A stretch of DNA of 64,000 nt from Melanocharis versteri (Eukaryota > Chordata > Aves > Passeriformes > Melanocharitidae): the NCBI GenBank assembly GCA_013397845.1, contig VZTG01003205.1:114503-178502 (forward strand), in the 5' to 3' direction. The translations under genes and the position numbers were made by a program. Each line of letters starts with the position of its first letter. Position 1 is the stretch's first letter. Shown here piece after piece: positions 24,867 through 35,876 of this stretch. A model generated the notes under the pieces. That model was not told where the DNA came from, searched no databases, and saw only the letters and a program-made list of their open reading frames with translations.

Positions 24867-24901
24867 CGCGCTCCGCTCAGGATCCTTCCCTCTCCCCCCA
24901 G

Positions 24902-24949
24902 AGCTCTTCCAAGACCTGAGGCAGCTCCAGGAGACGTGGCTGACCGAAG
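24902..24949 (+). CDS. ETV4: ETV4 first visible coding exon (acidic activation domain)
   Basis: This 48-base exon with acceptor TCTCCCCCCAG and donor GTAGGC encodes [16 protein letters not shown], the hydrophobic/acidic core of the PEA3-group activation domain. It starts in phase 2 and ends one base into an Ala codon. Confidence 0.93.
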
Positions 24950-27900
24950 GTAGGCTCCTTCCCCCAGCTTTGCCCGGTTTTGCTCGTCCTCGAGTTAATG
25001 ATCTTTTGAGGTTTGTCCCGCTCCGTCGCTGTGTTTGCCTGGCTCCAAACAAAAGTGGTTTTTTCAGACTTGCCAACCTCTGGCTCGTGTAAATTTAGAC
25101 GCTGAATGACACCATTGTGCTGGGCATTTGCTTATGAATGGAACTTGGCTGCCGGCCCACTTTCCTGGGTACAATTTTCGCTCCAGGCTGTTTGTAACTG
25201 GTTCGATTTTATGCTAATTTGTCACTTATCTTTGTGGGTTGCCAGAACGTTGACATTTTCTTAAACAATAAAGTAGTCTTTTAATTTGGGGAACAAAATG
25301 ATTCTCTTTTTTCTTCTTCTTTTCTTTTTTTCTTTTTTTTTCTTTTTCTTTTCTTTNGATAATATCTTTAGCTCACCAATCTAAAGAATGTGCATGGAAT
25401 ATCTCACAATACATCTGCCAGCAGCAGAGTGTTTGTAGGGTGGATTTGTAAGTTCCCCATGGTGAAGGGAAGATCACACATGGGCTCACAGCCCTGGAGA
25501 GAAAGAGGTACTCTGCTTTTATCCAGGATTAGTAAATTATAATGCAAACCTTATTGCGTGGTTTTGGAATATAGGCAGAGGTTTTTTAAATGTATTTATT
25601 TATTTTGCACAGCTCATAGCATCTAATCAGAGCCCAAGTGGAATCCCTGAGAAATTCAGTATTTGTTTTAATATTCTAGTTTATGATTTTAGATCTTATA
25701 TCAGGGAACTGGTTTCTCCCATTGTTACTCGCATTTCCAGGCTTATAATGAGAAAAATGACTCTCTGAAGCAAACTATCTTTTGGTTTCTTCTATTCACC
25801 AGTATGTCAAAATATTTTCCTGAACAGTGAAAATATTTTTCATTAATGCCCTGTGTGTGTGTCCATGTTAACATTTGTTCATGGGATGAAGGTGTTAGAG
25901 CACTGAAGAGTACCTTCCTAAACAGCGCAGAAGAAAAAGTGAAAACATCAAATATGTTATTTGTTCTTGTCCTCTATCACATTTAGTTAAAAAAAAATTA
26001 TTTATTTACAGTCCTAAATACTTTTTAAATAAAAGAGAAGCAAACCTAGGAAGAAAGCAAACTAGAAATAAGGCATCAGCCAAAATGTTAATGAATTTAA
26101 ACCACATGTGCATCTGTATACATGTGTGTGTCACTATATGTATTTGTGTGATTTCAGTCATAGGTACATCTCTTTGTTATCTTTTAAAAATCTTTTTAAT
26201 AGTGTCAATTAACACCTGATTTCTCATTTTGAGAGTCAAAGAATTATTCTGCATATAGATGTCTCTTAAAAGAAACACATGCTGAAAAATCCTAGGCCTG
26301 GTTACCAAAAATCAATTTTTCCTCTGCACCGTTTTTACCAGGATCTGGTTCACTTGGGCATGAACCTAGCAGTTGGTAACTGTATGGAACTGATTTCAAG
26401 CCAAATAATTTCTAGAAGTGCATCAGCATTCAGAGAAACAAACAAAAAAAAATCTTCATCGGAGAAATATGGCCCAGGCAGGTCCTGTGGTGGCTGCAAG
26501 AGCAGGCTCACATCTCCAGGTGTCCTTAGGCAGAAAACTCCAGTTCCAGAGCTCCAGCTCGTGGAAGCTGTGTGGGAAATGGTGGGGTCAGTGCTGCTGC
26601 CTGCAGTCAGAGTGACTGGAACAAGGCCAGAGTTGGGCTTTAGATGTCTGATTAATTATCCCAGTTCTTCCAAGTACAGGTGCTGGTTTGGGGAGAACAA
26701 GGAAATTCCTGGTTTGCAATTGTGTGGAGTAGGTAGTGAATATAAAAATTGAACAAGGCCAGAGTTGGGCTTTAGATGTCTGATTAATTATCCCAGTTCT
26801 TCCAAGTACAGGTGCTGGTTTGGGGAGAACAAGGAAATTCCTGGTTTGCAATTGTGTGGAGTAGGTAGTGAATATAAAAATTGAACAAGGCCAGAGTTGG
26901 GCTTTAGATGTCTGATTAATTATCCCAGTTCTTCCAAGTACAGGTGCTGGTTTGGGGAGAACAAGGAAATTCCTGGTTTGCAATTGTGTGGAGTAGGTAG
27001 TGAATATAAAAATTGAAATTGTCTTCTGGCAAATGTCTCTTCAGCCTCCTAGCACAGGTCTGCAGCTGTGTGCAGACATCACTCCCAGCAGCGAGGGTAG
27101 ATGCTTTCATTCCAGCCTTGCCCTTCGTTTCACATCTCCTCTGGGGCCTGTTGCTTGCAGTATTTAATTCTCTCTGTGGCATCACCAGTGAAGCCATGGA
27201 GATCCTCAAGGCTGCAGGCTGTGAAGTCCAAACTCTGCTCGTGCAATATGATCCTCGCCATTTCTTCTATTTCCATGTTGCTTTTCAAAGATAATCCATA
27301 GAATGAATTTTCTAGATTTTTTTTCCTCAGTTCCCCATCTTTCATTGTTTACATTTCCAGTTTGTTGTCATACAGGTTATTTCAAGGAACTCTGATTGCA
27401 GAGTGAAGAGTTTGAGCAGTTCCATCCATATTCACCACCCGTTAGCACAGTGTTGCTCCCTGAGGTTCATTTTTGGCATGTCTGGTCTAGCTTAGTTTCC
27501 AGTGACTGAGATCAGTGGCCTTCTATCCTTTGTGTCCCTCAAGTTTGACTACATCACCTCTGTTTTAGAGCTGACAGAGTGCAATCTGCTGTCCACTCTG
27601 TGACAACAAACATTGTGGGTTTGTCTGTTCTGTACGAGCAGCAGCAGCATTTCTTTCAGCAGCAGTGACAGACTTTATGAAATAACAACAATCTGCTGCA
27701 AGCTCTCCCTTCCCTGCAGTAAAAGGGATGTAAAGGTAATTGTTAGAAGTAATGAAATACGGGCAAGATTCTCCCCAAGGTTTCTCCCAGGACACGCACG
27801 CATTCATTAATCCCACAGGGAGATGATCCTTAGTCATTCAAATCATCCCAGCAGAAAGCTCAGAGCTTTCCTACGTAGATTTATTTCTGCCTTACTGTTA

Positions 27901-30900
27901 ATTATACCGTACAAAGTGCCAAAGCTAACTCTTCCCTCCCCCTTTTTCTCCCTCCCTCCCTCCCTCTCTCTCCTGACAGCTCAGGTTCCAGACAATGATG
28001 AGCAATTTGTGCCTGACTTCCATTCAGAAAACTGTAAGTAGCATGGGGATGCTCACATCCCTTGGGGGAAGGGCAAATCCAAATTTTGGTGCGTTTTCCC
28101 CCCCGCCCCAGGCAGCTTCCCCCACGTAAACTGAAATTAAACACTTTCACTGGTTGCTCTGTGCCATATATCTTATTTCTTTCTCTTTTTGACCTAGAAC
28201 AGAGGAGAGGGATGGTCCCACGTTTCACTCAGAGTGAATTAATGAGTCAGATGTAATGTGATAGCCTGTTCCAGCTATCAGGGGCTGGAAAGAACTGGCT
28301 GCTCCTAACACACCCAGCTTCTTGAAAATTCCATGGAGTTCAGTGTACTGGAGAGAGCAATTTTTTTTTCCCCCTGAGACCCAGCTGACCCATCAGCATT
28401 TTCAGATGTGTTGTGTACACCCATACATTGGGAAGGGCTCCTGCAGGGAAATGGGTGTCCCAGACACAGAAAGACTCTTTTCTCTTCTGGCCCTTCCTTG
28501 GCCTGGGCTGTTTGCACACATGCAGCAGTGTCAGGCTTGGAAGGCTGAATCACCCCAGGCGTGTGCAGACCTGGGTCAGGGCATTCTCCCCTCTCAGTCT
28601 GGGCAGTGCCCAGAGCTGTTCGTGGATGGGTTCCTCTGCTCCAACTCACAGCAGCCACGGGAGCCAGGTGTGCCTGAGGAGCAGCAGGAGGCAGAAACAA
28701 CACGAGGCTCTGGCATCTCACAGATTTAGTGCTGTGTATTGGTTGTGTTCAGCTCTCTGAGTGCTGGCAAGATGGGCTTTTCTGGTGTGGGATGAAACCA
28801 CAGGCAGCCAAAAGGAGTCAGGGGGTTTTTTGTGGGGTGGGGCAGATATCCCCCTCTTGGTGTGAGAATTAATTCTGGGGAAGGATGTTTCCAATAGAAA
28901 TGTCCTGTACCACAAGAGGCAGCAAAGCCTTTTCTGGCCCTTTAGCTATCTGCTTGCTCCTGAAGGGACTCTCAGTCCTTTATGTGAGGGAGAACTAGCT
29001 TGAAAACGGCTGGTGTGTGTAGGGTTCAGGTCTCTCCTGAAATAAACCCAGCAAAAATACGAGGTGTTAATGGATCAGGATGTTCCTTCCCATCCTTAAA
29101 AGCAGTCACAGTGCTGAACATCCCAGACCCAGAGCAGGTCATGGGCCTTGAAGAGGTGGGAGTAAGCTGGTGATGAAGGACCGGAGCTGACCTTGCTAAG
29201 AGATTTCAGCTTGGATTTGGAGGGCAGATCCTCCCCTAGTTTGAAAAAGTAGCCCAGACTAATGTACCTTTCTGGGGTTACTTTCCTTCCTAATGCCAGT
29301 GACCTCCTGACAGCAGCAGCAGAGCCCACAGGCAAAGGCAGAAGAAGCTCAGCCCATCCTTCAGCCAGGACAAGCCTTTCTGAGTAACTAGGAAGCAAAT
29401 TTTGTCCCCTGCTGGATTGAATAAAGCCTGGGAGTAAACACCCACATCTACTTCCTGGTGCTGTAAACTGCAACCCACATTTGTTATTCATTAAATTCTG
29501 ACAAGCCCAGAAATATCCCTCCTTGTCTGCATCAGCCTCTTGCCACAGACCAGTGCACTGAAAATGGAAAGAAACCTTTTTCCTGTTTTTTTTCCTGGAC
29601 TGTCACTGGTGTTTTGGATAAGCAGAGTGGTTTTGGGATTCCCCGAGTCCCGCATTCAGGGATGCTGGACTGTCAGCATAGAAGAGATTCAGCAAAGGGA
29701 CACCTGCATTTGGAAATGCCTGATAATCATAGCTCCCCATAAAGAAGAAAAGAGTCAACTTGGTCTTTCCTTTCTCTCCTGCAGTAGCTTTTCACAGTCC
29801 TCCTGCTAAGATTAAGAAGGAGCCTCAGAGCCCCTCAGAGCCTGTGCTGTCCTGCAGCCACGAGCAGCCGTTCCAGCAGAACAGCGAGCAGTGCCTTTAT
29901 GCCAGGTAATGTGGCTCCCACGGGGAGGGACAGGAGCCATCCTGGAGCCAAGTGCTCTGCATTAGCTGGTGATGGAGCGTGTGACAGCAGCCCTGCCTGG
30001 CTGCTGAGTGCAGGTCAGCAGTGCCCAGCAGCTCTGGCCCCCAGCCAGGGCAGCTCAGGCCTGTGAACATCAGCTCTGGGCTTGCCTGTTTTCATCCTCC
30101 CTGGTGCTGTCCCTCAGCATCCTCACACTCAGCAATCTACCACAAACCTCTCCCCGCTGCTTTCCCAAATCTGTCCCACGTGTGGCCCCACTGCCCGCAG
30201 TGCCAGGCCCCTGCCTGGGCTCTGGGGTGGCTTCTTCAGCACAGACACCTTCCCCAGTTCTCTGCTGGAAGGGTTGTTGCTGCCAGTCAATAATCAGACA
30301 GCAGGAAGTTTATGCTGGGAGTTTTCTGGCCCGGGTGGCTGCACAGAGAGGCAGCATGTCTGACACGTTCCCAAATCCTGCCACAAGTCCTTCTTGGAGA
30401 ACTGAAACGCTGCAATGTCTGTTTGACTGTTCCAGTGCCTATGACCAACCCAGCCAGTCCCCCAGCCCAGGAGTCCTGCTACAGCCACCACTCCAGCAGT
30501 TCCCTAGGCAGGACAGGAGCTTCCTGACCCCTGCGGGGCCACCCCACCCCACATCCAGCTGTGGATACCTCAGTGAAAACAGGTGAGTTACTGCCAGGAG
30601 GAGGCAGCCGCTGGCGAGGATTGCCCTCCTTGGTGATGGAGGGAGGGAGGAAGGGCTGCAGCATCCGGATGGGAGGGATCCATTTACAGCAGGATCCCCT
30701 GCTGTGGGACCCACCACTGCTGCCTGGGGATCGAAGCCCACAACCTTAACCCTGCCAGATTCTGTGAGTGATGGGCTGTGTAGCAGCTCCCCCTGGAAAC
30801 CTCCCTCCCTGGGGTCCCTTCCTTGCCCCAGCCATGAGTGAGCTCCTACAGCTCCAGTAACAGCCCCAGGAAGCTTCTGACCCTCAACCAGCCCCGCACC

Positions 30901-33900
30901 AGGGCTGAAATCAGGGCCAAGAAAGCAGCTGTCTCATGTCCTCTCCCTCCTCAGCTCTGCGTATCAGCCACCCGTGGAGATGTGCCACTCCTTCCCGTCC
31001 TCCCAGGGCGTGGCCCAGGAAGAGCCCATCGCCTACCAGTGCCAGCTGCCCAAGCCCTGCCTCCAGTACCCCCAGCAGGGCTTCAAGCAGGAGCGCCACG
31101 ACCCGCAGTACGAGCAGGCAGAGCAGGCAGGCAGCAGGTACCCGGCAGCCGTGGTGGTGAAGCAGGAGCAAGTGGATTACCTGTACGACTCAGGTGGGCA
31201 GAACCGGCTCTTCCTGCCTGCAGGAGCCAGGCGTGTGGGGGGTGAGCAGCTCCCTGGTGAGCATCCATCTCTGGTGCTCTCTGAGCTTTGAGGCAGCACC
31301 GGCTCGCTGTCAGGAGCCTGTGCTGTCTGGGGAAGTGGCCCGGGGACCTGGCCGTGTAGCAGGGAACTGAAACAGCTCTGTCTGTTCAGGGCACACCAGA
31401 TAAGGCTGGGACGTTCACTGTGTTCTGAGAGACTTTCTGGTAGATGGCTGAAGGCTTTAGCAAGATAGGAGGTAGAAGGTTGTCGCAATGATGTACACGG
31501 CCCGAGGAGNTTCAAACTAGATTAAAGCATGCTTTTTTCCCCCCCCAAGGGAGTAAGTAGCCAATAAGGGGACTCTCAAAATTCATGATTAGCGCACTTA
31601 CACCACCAGGAATGAAGAAAAGGGTGTTTCCAGCTTCACAGGGAATTTTTGTCTTCGGGGGTATTTGTGAGCTGGAAGGTTGCAGAAAATAAGTGAGGTC
31701 AGCTTTGAAGAAATCATACTGAAAACAGCCTGTAAATGGCAGCAGAAAGGAAGGAATCAAATATGTTGGACCTTGTACAGAAAAACTGCCTTGGATCCTT
31801 GCAGCACAGGGCCCCTCTGAGCACTGGCAGAGGAGAGGGGCTCTGGGTGGGCTCAGCTCAGTGCTTGGTGTCCCTTGGAGCATCAGCTTCCACCTGCTAC
31901 TTCCCATAGAAACAAGGCACAGAGATTTCAGGGGATGACGAGAGAAAAAAGTTTATAACGCCAGAAACAGCTCTCTAGATGCCAGATCCACCAGGTGATC
32001 CTCTTATTTTTCCACAAGGGATGAATCTTATTTTTCCAGCAGATCTGTCCGAAGACTCAGTACCCTGAGATCATAATACCCTCTTCCAGAGGGAATGATA
32101 CTTCTGGTTTCCTGGTATTTTAATGGACATCTTGAATTTTTTCCTTTAGCAGAAATAAACACATAAATAAAAAGCTCCTATGAGGGTATCGCTGTGATGA
32201 TATTGATATTACACTTTCATTGGGTCCTTCTGTTCAGAAAATGTGCAAACCCAGAAGATGGGAATGTGCTTTTTGTGAGAGTAGTTTATGATTGTAATAA
32301 CACCCAGTCTGTCAGCTCAGAGTACTCTTCCCTTAGCATCAGCAAAATATCTGCTGGAAGCAATGGCCAGGCACAGGTGTGTGAGGGAAATAAGGGAAAC
32401 CTTTCCAAAGCTCCCAGTTCCAGCTTCTGTTTCAGCTGTGTACAGTAAATAAATTTGATTCAGAAAACATGAGATACAAAAGACACAAATTGCAGGGCAC
32501 AGACAGCACTCTACAATACACACTGAATCATGAGAACACTTCCTGCTTGTTTTTAACAAAGGCTGTTTTTTCTTTTATATTTTCTAAACTGTTTGTGAGA
32601 ATGCCCCATCATGATGTGAAAAAGCCAGGGAGGCTTGAGACATCTGAAATGACATTTGTGAGACTCTGTCTGCAGAAACATTCAGGTGCTGCTGCTCTCC
32701 ATTTACATCATCACCATACCCCTGGAAAAATGTAATGCCTTCTTACCTGGGAAAACAGCAGAAAAGTGGGTAGTTATCTCAAACTAAGGTGAGAGAGAGG
32801 TTCAAATTTAGCTGTTGTACAGGATTTCGTATAAAAGTGATGTAGAGGTGTCTGGCTGGGTATCCTGGCTACTCTGAAGGAGGGTGTGTGACAGTGCCAC
32901 AAAGACTTACCACTCTAATTCATGATTGGAAGGATGATGCAAATGAAGCTGTGATTACCAGTCTGACACTAATCCTTCAGGAGGGCCCTAAGAGGACCTT
33001 GGTTAGACAGCTGCACTCACCTATCCACCTTTGCAGAGCAAGGTAATTCTGCCACCTGTGTTTTTTAAATAAATGAGTTTGTTAATTGTTCTGTAGATGT
33101 TCCTGACTGTTCTTCCGTGTACATAAATGCTGAGAGTTATCCAGGCCATTCAAATACAGAAGATACATTAGGTAAGAAATGCAGTGACTGTCTTTTTCCC
33201 TGCACAGAATCCCCCTCTGGTACTACCCTGCCTGGCTGTGACTGCTGACGTTGCTTTCTCTTTCAGGCTGCAGCTATGACAAGCAGATGAGGTCCTTTAC
33301 TGATGATGTCTGTGTTGTTCCAGAAAAATTTGAAGGTTGGAGAAAGAATGGCTTGGAGTTTTGGTGTAAGATAGGGTTATTCATCATCTTAGCCAGCCTA
33401 CATAGTTCATTACACTCTGTTCTTGCAGGTGTGTTCGCACCCAGCTTTTTGGTATCCCATTTTTTGAGCTTTCTTAGCAGCAGCCAGGCCTTCCTAGCCT
33501 AAGTAGCTTAATTGTGGCATGTGTCAGAGCTGCTCTTGGAAGAGCTGCTTGTGAATTGGCCACTGTTTTATGTGAACTGAAATATTTCAGGTAGATGTTT
33601 GTGAAACTGTGAAATGGGCTGCTTTTTTTTTTTTTCCTTTTTCCGTGGTGGTTTTTGCACTGTTATCCTTAGGACTGTCTTGTTTGTTCCTGTCAGCAGG
33701 GGACATCAAGCAGGAAGCCGGGGGGTACCGGGAAGGACCCCCCTACCAGAGACGGGGATCGCTGCAGCTCTGGCAATTCCTCGTGGCTCTGTTGGACAAT
33801 CCCACCAATTCCCACTTCATTGCCTGGACTGGGAGAGGGATGGAGTTCAAGCTCATTGAGCCAGAGGAGGTGAAACCATCGAGGGTCTCTACAGGCTCAG

Positions 33901-35876
33901 GGGAATCACGCATTGTTTCTGGGGCTGCAGATTCTCGAGTGGCTTTTCCTCTGCCCTGTGGAGCTTCTGCCTGCCAGTGGTACTTGCTAGACCCTGCAGC
34001 AAGTCAAGGTTTTTAGAAGAGGTCAAAACACTTGAGTGACACAAATATCAGGTTTAAGAAAGGCTGCTTGTATATAAGTTTAGAACCTCAGCTCTGCAGT
34101 GAATCAAATTATCCACTGCCTCCATTGCCCTGGATACTTCACTCTCAAGCTTGCAGTGACCTGTGCTGTCTTATCATGCTCCATACTTGAGGCTGACATG
34201 GGAGCTTGGAGTTTTGAACCCTGCCAATTGCAGAAGTTTTCATAAGAATCTGGAAGCAGATATGTCCTAGTCTATTTCAAAATGACTTTAACTAAAGTGT
34301 AATTTCAAATGCTGCCATGTTCCAAAAAGCCCAGTGACATCTGCCAGTATTTGGGAGACGTGTCCATGATATTTGTTCATATCTTGTTCCAATTAGAGCT
34401 GCATTTAGCACCGTTCTTGCTACATATCAAAATTTATGGGCACTTCCAGTGCAGATGAGTTGTCTTGGTGGGTTGACATCGGCTTACAACAGTTTTCTGA
34501 GTCTCATGGACAAAGCTGAAAACCGTGCAGGTGCAGGAAGGCACAGGTCTCTTCCAGCGTGTTCCCTCATGCTTGGTCTCCTGATGAACGTGGGACCCTC
34601 GAAAATTAAGTGTAATATAGGATAAAGCAGCCTTTAGCATCCTCAAGCTCTCAGAGTACTGGAGAGTGAGGAGCAGTGGTGACAGCAAATGAGCTCTGTA
34701 GTAGCCAGAATTTCTCTGTGACAGAGTGCTTGAGTTCTACTCATGTTAAAAAGCTGCTAAATTATTGATGAGTCTATTATTGAAATGTTTGTAAGCGCTG
34801 TTGTACCATCCATCAACAGAGAGCCAGCTGGATAATGCTCTTTTCTCTTGGGCTGGGCTCACAGACATCCCCACCACAGTTTGGTGCTTTGTTTGCAGGT
34901 GGCCCGGCTCTGGGGGATCCAGAAGAACCGTCCAGCCATGAACTACGACAAGCTGAGCAGATCCCTGCGCTACTACTATGAGAAAGGCATCATGCAGAAG
35001 GTCAGTTTGCAAAGCAGGAGAAAACTTGAGGTTTTAAGTGATGTTCTTCTCGTTTGAGACAGGAAGTCCCACAGATAGAATGTCCTTGACCTAGCCAGGC
35101 ATCCCAAGCTTGCTCTCCCCAAAACTTCTCTTTGCTGTAGTTAAATGGAGGAGCTGTGAAGGAGCTGAACGTAGGCAACACATTGGAAATAAAACAAAGG
35201 GGGGATTATGGTTTCTTTCTTTTTCTGTATGTGTCTCAAGTCAGGAGAGTGGGAATCTATGCAGCTTCAAGGAGACATAATCAGTAATCAGTCCTTCCTC
35301 TTGTGAGAGAAAGGCTGCCTGGAGCTTGGCCCTGTGTGGGAGGGATGGTCTGTGGCACACGCAGGGCCCTGGAGAGATAACTGGGAGTGTGACTGTCGCA
35401 GAGCAGACTGTTCAGGGACTGCTGCTGCTGCTGGTACCCAAACAGTCAGCTGGCAGCATCCCAGCTCGCAGGAGCTGTTCCAGGGGAGGTCAGAGCAACA
35501 GAGCAGCAAGAGGACAGCGCAAGGAGAAGTTTACAATTCTGACACATCCCAGGGCAGGCAGATGTTTTTGCAAGCCTTCCCTGGCAGTGGGGAGCATTGC
35601 CTGGTGCTGCCCCTGGGCCTGCAGCATTCACCTGAGCCCATCCCCTCCCTGCAGGTGGCTGGGGAGCGCTACGTGTACAAGTTTGTGTGTGAGCCTGAAG
35701 CCTTGTTCTCCATGGCCTTCCCCGAGCACCAGCGGCCGGCGCTGAAGGCAGAGCTCGGCCGGCAGGTCAGCGAGGAGGACACGGTGCCCCTGTCTCACCT
35801 GGATGAGAACAGCTCCTACCTGCCAGACCTTGGCAGCTTCCCCCCACAGCTCTACAGCAAAGGCTACACGTACTAG
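24902..35876 (+). CDS. ETV4: ETV4 (PEA3-group ETS transcription factor), 5' end missing
   Basis: ETV4 is a nuclear ETS factor acting downstream of FGF/ERK signalling on GGAA sites (family knowledge). Ten coding exons are visible: 24902-24949, 27980-28033, 29785-29905, 30436-30582, 30955-31193, 33097-33171, 33267-33335, 33700-33869, 34899-35000 and 35655-35876. All have GT-AG borders, phases join, and the sum is 1,247 bases (414 residues plus stop). In order they encode the end of the acidic activation domain ([18 protein letters not shown]), a proline/glutamine-rich middle with SUMO-type sites (IKKEP, FKQER, VKQEQ, IKQEA), and the ETS domain with [13 protein letters not shown]. Human ETV4 has 484 residues, so roughly 50-70 N-terminal residues are missing, probably in the gap at 24096-24582. 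ETV4 rather than ETV1 or ETV5 is supported by middle-region residues and the MEOX1/DHX8 neighbours. Confidence 0.95.
24950..27979 (+). other. ETV4: ETV4 intron after the first visible exon
   Basis: A 3.0-kb intron. It contains a CTTTT-rich pyrimidine tract at 25309-25356 ending in an ambiguous base (N at 25357), AT-rich sequence, the 132-bp triplication at 26619-27014, and a CCCT-rich tract at 27928-27975 abutting the acceptor. Confidence 0.8.
26619..27014. repeat. Perfect-looking triplication of a 132-bp unit
   Basis: Copies start at 26619, 26751 and 26883, each beginning GAACAAGGCCAGAGTTGGGC and ending AATATAAAAATT. I see no differences between them by eye. 132 is a multiple of 3, so an antisense frame stays open through all three copies, but the repeat is intronic and there is no reason to think it is translated. 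Confidence 0.97.
27980..28033 (+). CDS. ETV4: ETV4 exon, acidic domain end with VPD motif
   Basis: A 54-base exon after an unusually long CCCT-rich polypyrimidine tract. It encodes [18 protein letters not shown]; the repeated VPD motif is the region known in ETV1/4/5 as the COP1 ubiquitin-ligase degron. Confidence 0.94.
28034..29784 (+). other. ETV4: ETV4 intron
   Basis: 1.75 kb with no recognised repeat. The open frames at 28305-28729 occur on both strands and are not exon-like. Confidence 0.7.
29785..29905 (+). CDS. ETV4: ETV4 exon with SUMO-type site IKKEP
   Basis: A 121-base exon encoding [20 protein letters not shown] and onward to EQCLYA. IKKE is a consensus SUMO acceptor, equivalent by alignment to the human Lys96 region. 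Acceptor CTCCTGCAG, donor GTAATG. Confidence 0.93.
29906..30435 (+). other. ETV4: ETV4 intron
   Basis: 530 bases, GC-rich, no feature seen. An open frame runs through it into the next exon in the wrong frame. Confidence 0.75.
30436..30582 (+). CDS. ETV4: ETV4 exon, Pro/Gln-rich middle
   Basis: A 147-base exon encoding [29 protein letters not shown] and GYLSEN. It is the low-complexity central region that varies between ETV1, ETV4 and ETV5; the FPRQDRSFL pattern is closest to ETV4. Donor GTGAGT. Confidence 0.92.
30583..30954 (+). other. ETV4: ETV4 intron
   Basis: 372 bases, GC-rich, no feature seen. Confidence 0.75.
30955..31193 (+). CDS. ETV4: ETV4 exon, largest central exon
   Basis: A 239-base exon encoding [37 protein letters not shown] and [14 protein letters not shown]. 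The FKQER, VKQEQ and YDS blocks are hallmarks of PEA3-group proteins. It is very GC-rich and also open in other frames. Confidence 0.94.
31194..33096 (+). other. ETV4: ETV4 intron with single ambiguous base
   Basis: 1.9 kb. It holds one N at 31510 beside a C-run, which suggests local assembly uncertainty. AT-rich sequence at 31930-32180 resembles an old repeat, but I could not assign a family. Confidence 0.65.
33097..33171 (+). CDS. ETV4: ETV4 exon ([13 protein letters not shown])
   Basis: A 75-base exon between acceptor GTTCTGTAG and donor GTAAGA. It encodes [15 protein letters not shown] to EDTL, a divergent linker before the ETS domain. Length and phase match the equivalent PEA3-group exon. 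Confidence 0.88.
33267..33335 (+). CDS. ETV4: ETV4 exon ([12 protein letters not shown])
   Basis: A 69-base exon encoding [20 protein letters not shown]. The [12 protein letters not shown] block just before the ETS domain is nearly invariant in ETV1/4/5. Its upstream intron is only 95 bases. Confidence 0.94.
33336..33699 (+). other. ETV4: ETV4 intron
   Basis: 364 bases, T-rich near the acceptor (T run at 33621-33634), no other feature. Confidence 0.75.
33700..33869 (+). CDS. ETV4: ETV4 exon, ETS domain first part
   Basis: A 170-base exon encoding [20 protein letters not shown] and then [20 protein letters not shown] with [15 protein letters not shown], which is ETS helix 1 and the first strands. 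IKQE is another SUMO-type site. Confidence 0.96.
33870..34898 (+). other. ETV4: ETV4 intron within the ETS domain
   Basis: 1.03 kb, splits the ETS domain between EPEE and VARLWG as in all PEA3-group genes. No repeat recognised. Confidence 0.75.
34899..35000 (+). CDS. ETV4: ETV4 exon, ETS recognition helix
   Basis: A 102-base exon (34 codons, phase 0 at both ends) encoding [20 protein letters not shown] and [14 protein letters not shown]. It carries the two DNA-contacting arginines and the YYY block of the ETS recognition helix. Confidence 0.97.
35001..35654 (+). other. ETV4: ETV4 last intron
   Basis: 654 bases between QK and VAGERY. An open frame extends from it into the last exon, but the acceptor CCCTGCAG and homology fix the exon start at 35655. 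Confidence 0.8.
35655..35876 (+). CDS. ETV4: ETV4 terminal coding exon
   Basis: It encodes [20 protein letters not shown] (end of the ETS domain), then the C-terminal tail with [20 protein letters not shown], ending KGYTY and TAG at 35874-35876. Tail length matches ETV4. Confidence 0.96.
   Translation: MAGERYVYKFVCEPEALFSMAFPEHQRPALKAELGRQVSEEDTVPLSHLDENSSYLPDLGSFPPQLYSKGYTY

Noticed and set aside
23601..25092. Very long open frames on both strands across the gap and minisatellite
   Set aside because: They run through 487 N bases and a 23-bp GC repeat with few stop codons. The predicted protein is repetitive and unrelated to a family; only the 48-base ETV4 exon in this stretch is supported.
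26588..26983. 131-codon antisense frame with three identical protein repeats
   Set aside because: It is the 132-bp intronic triplication read in one frame. There are no splice sites or homology, and the unit length being a multiple of 3 explains it.
35334..35654. Open frame leading into the last ETV4 exon
   Set aside because: Intronic read-through. The preceding exon ends in phase 0 at QK with a donor, and VAGERY begins after a clear acceptor at 35655.
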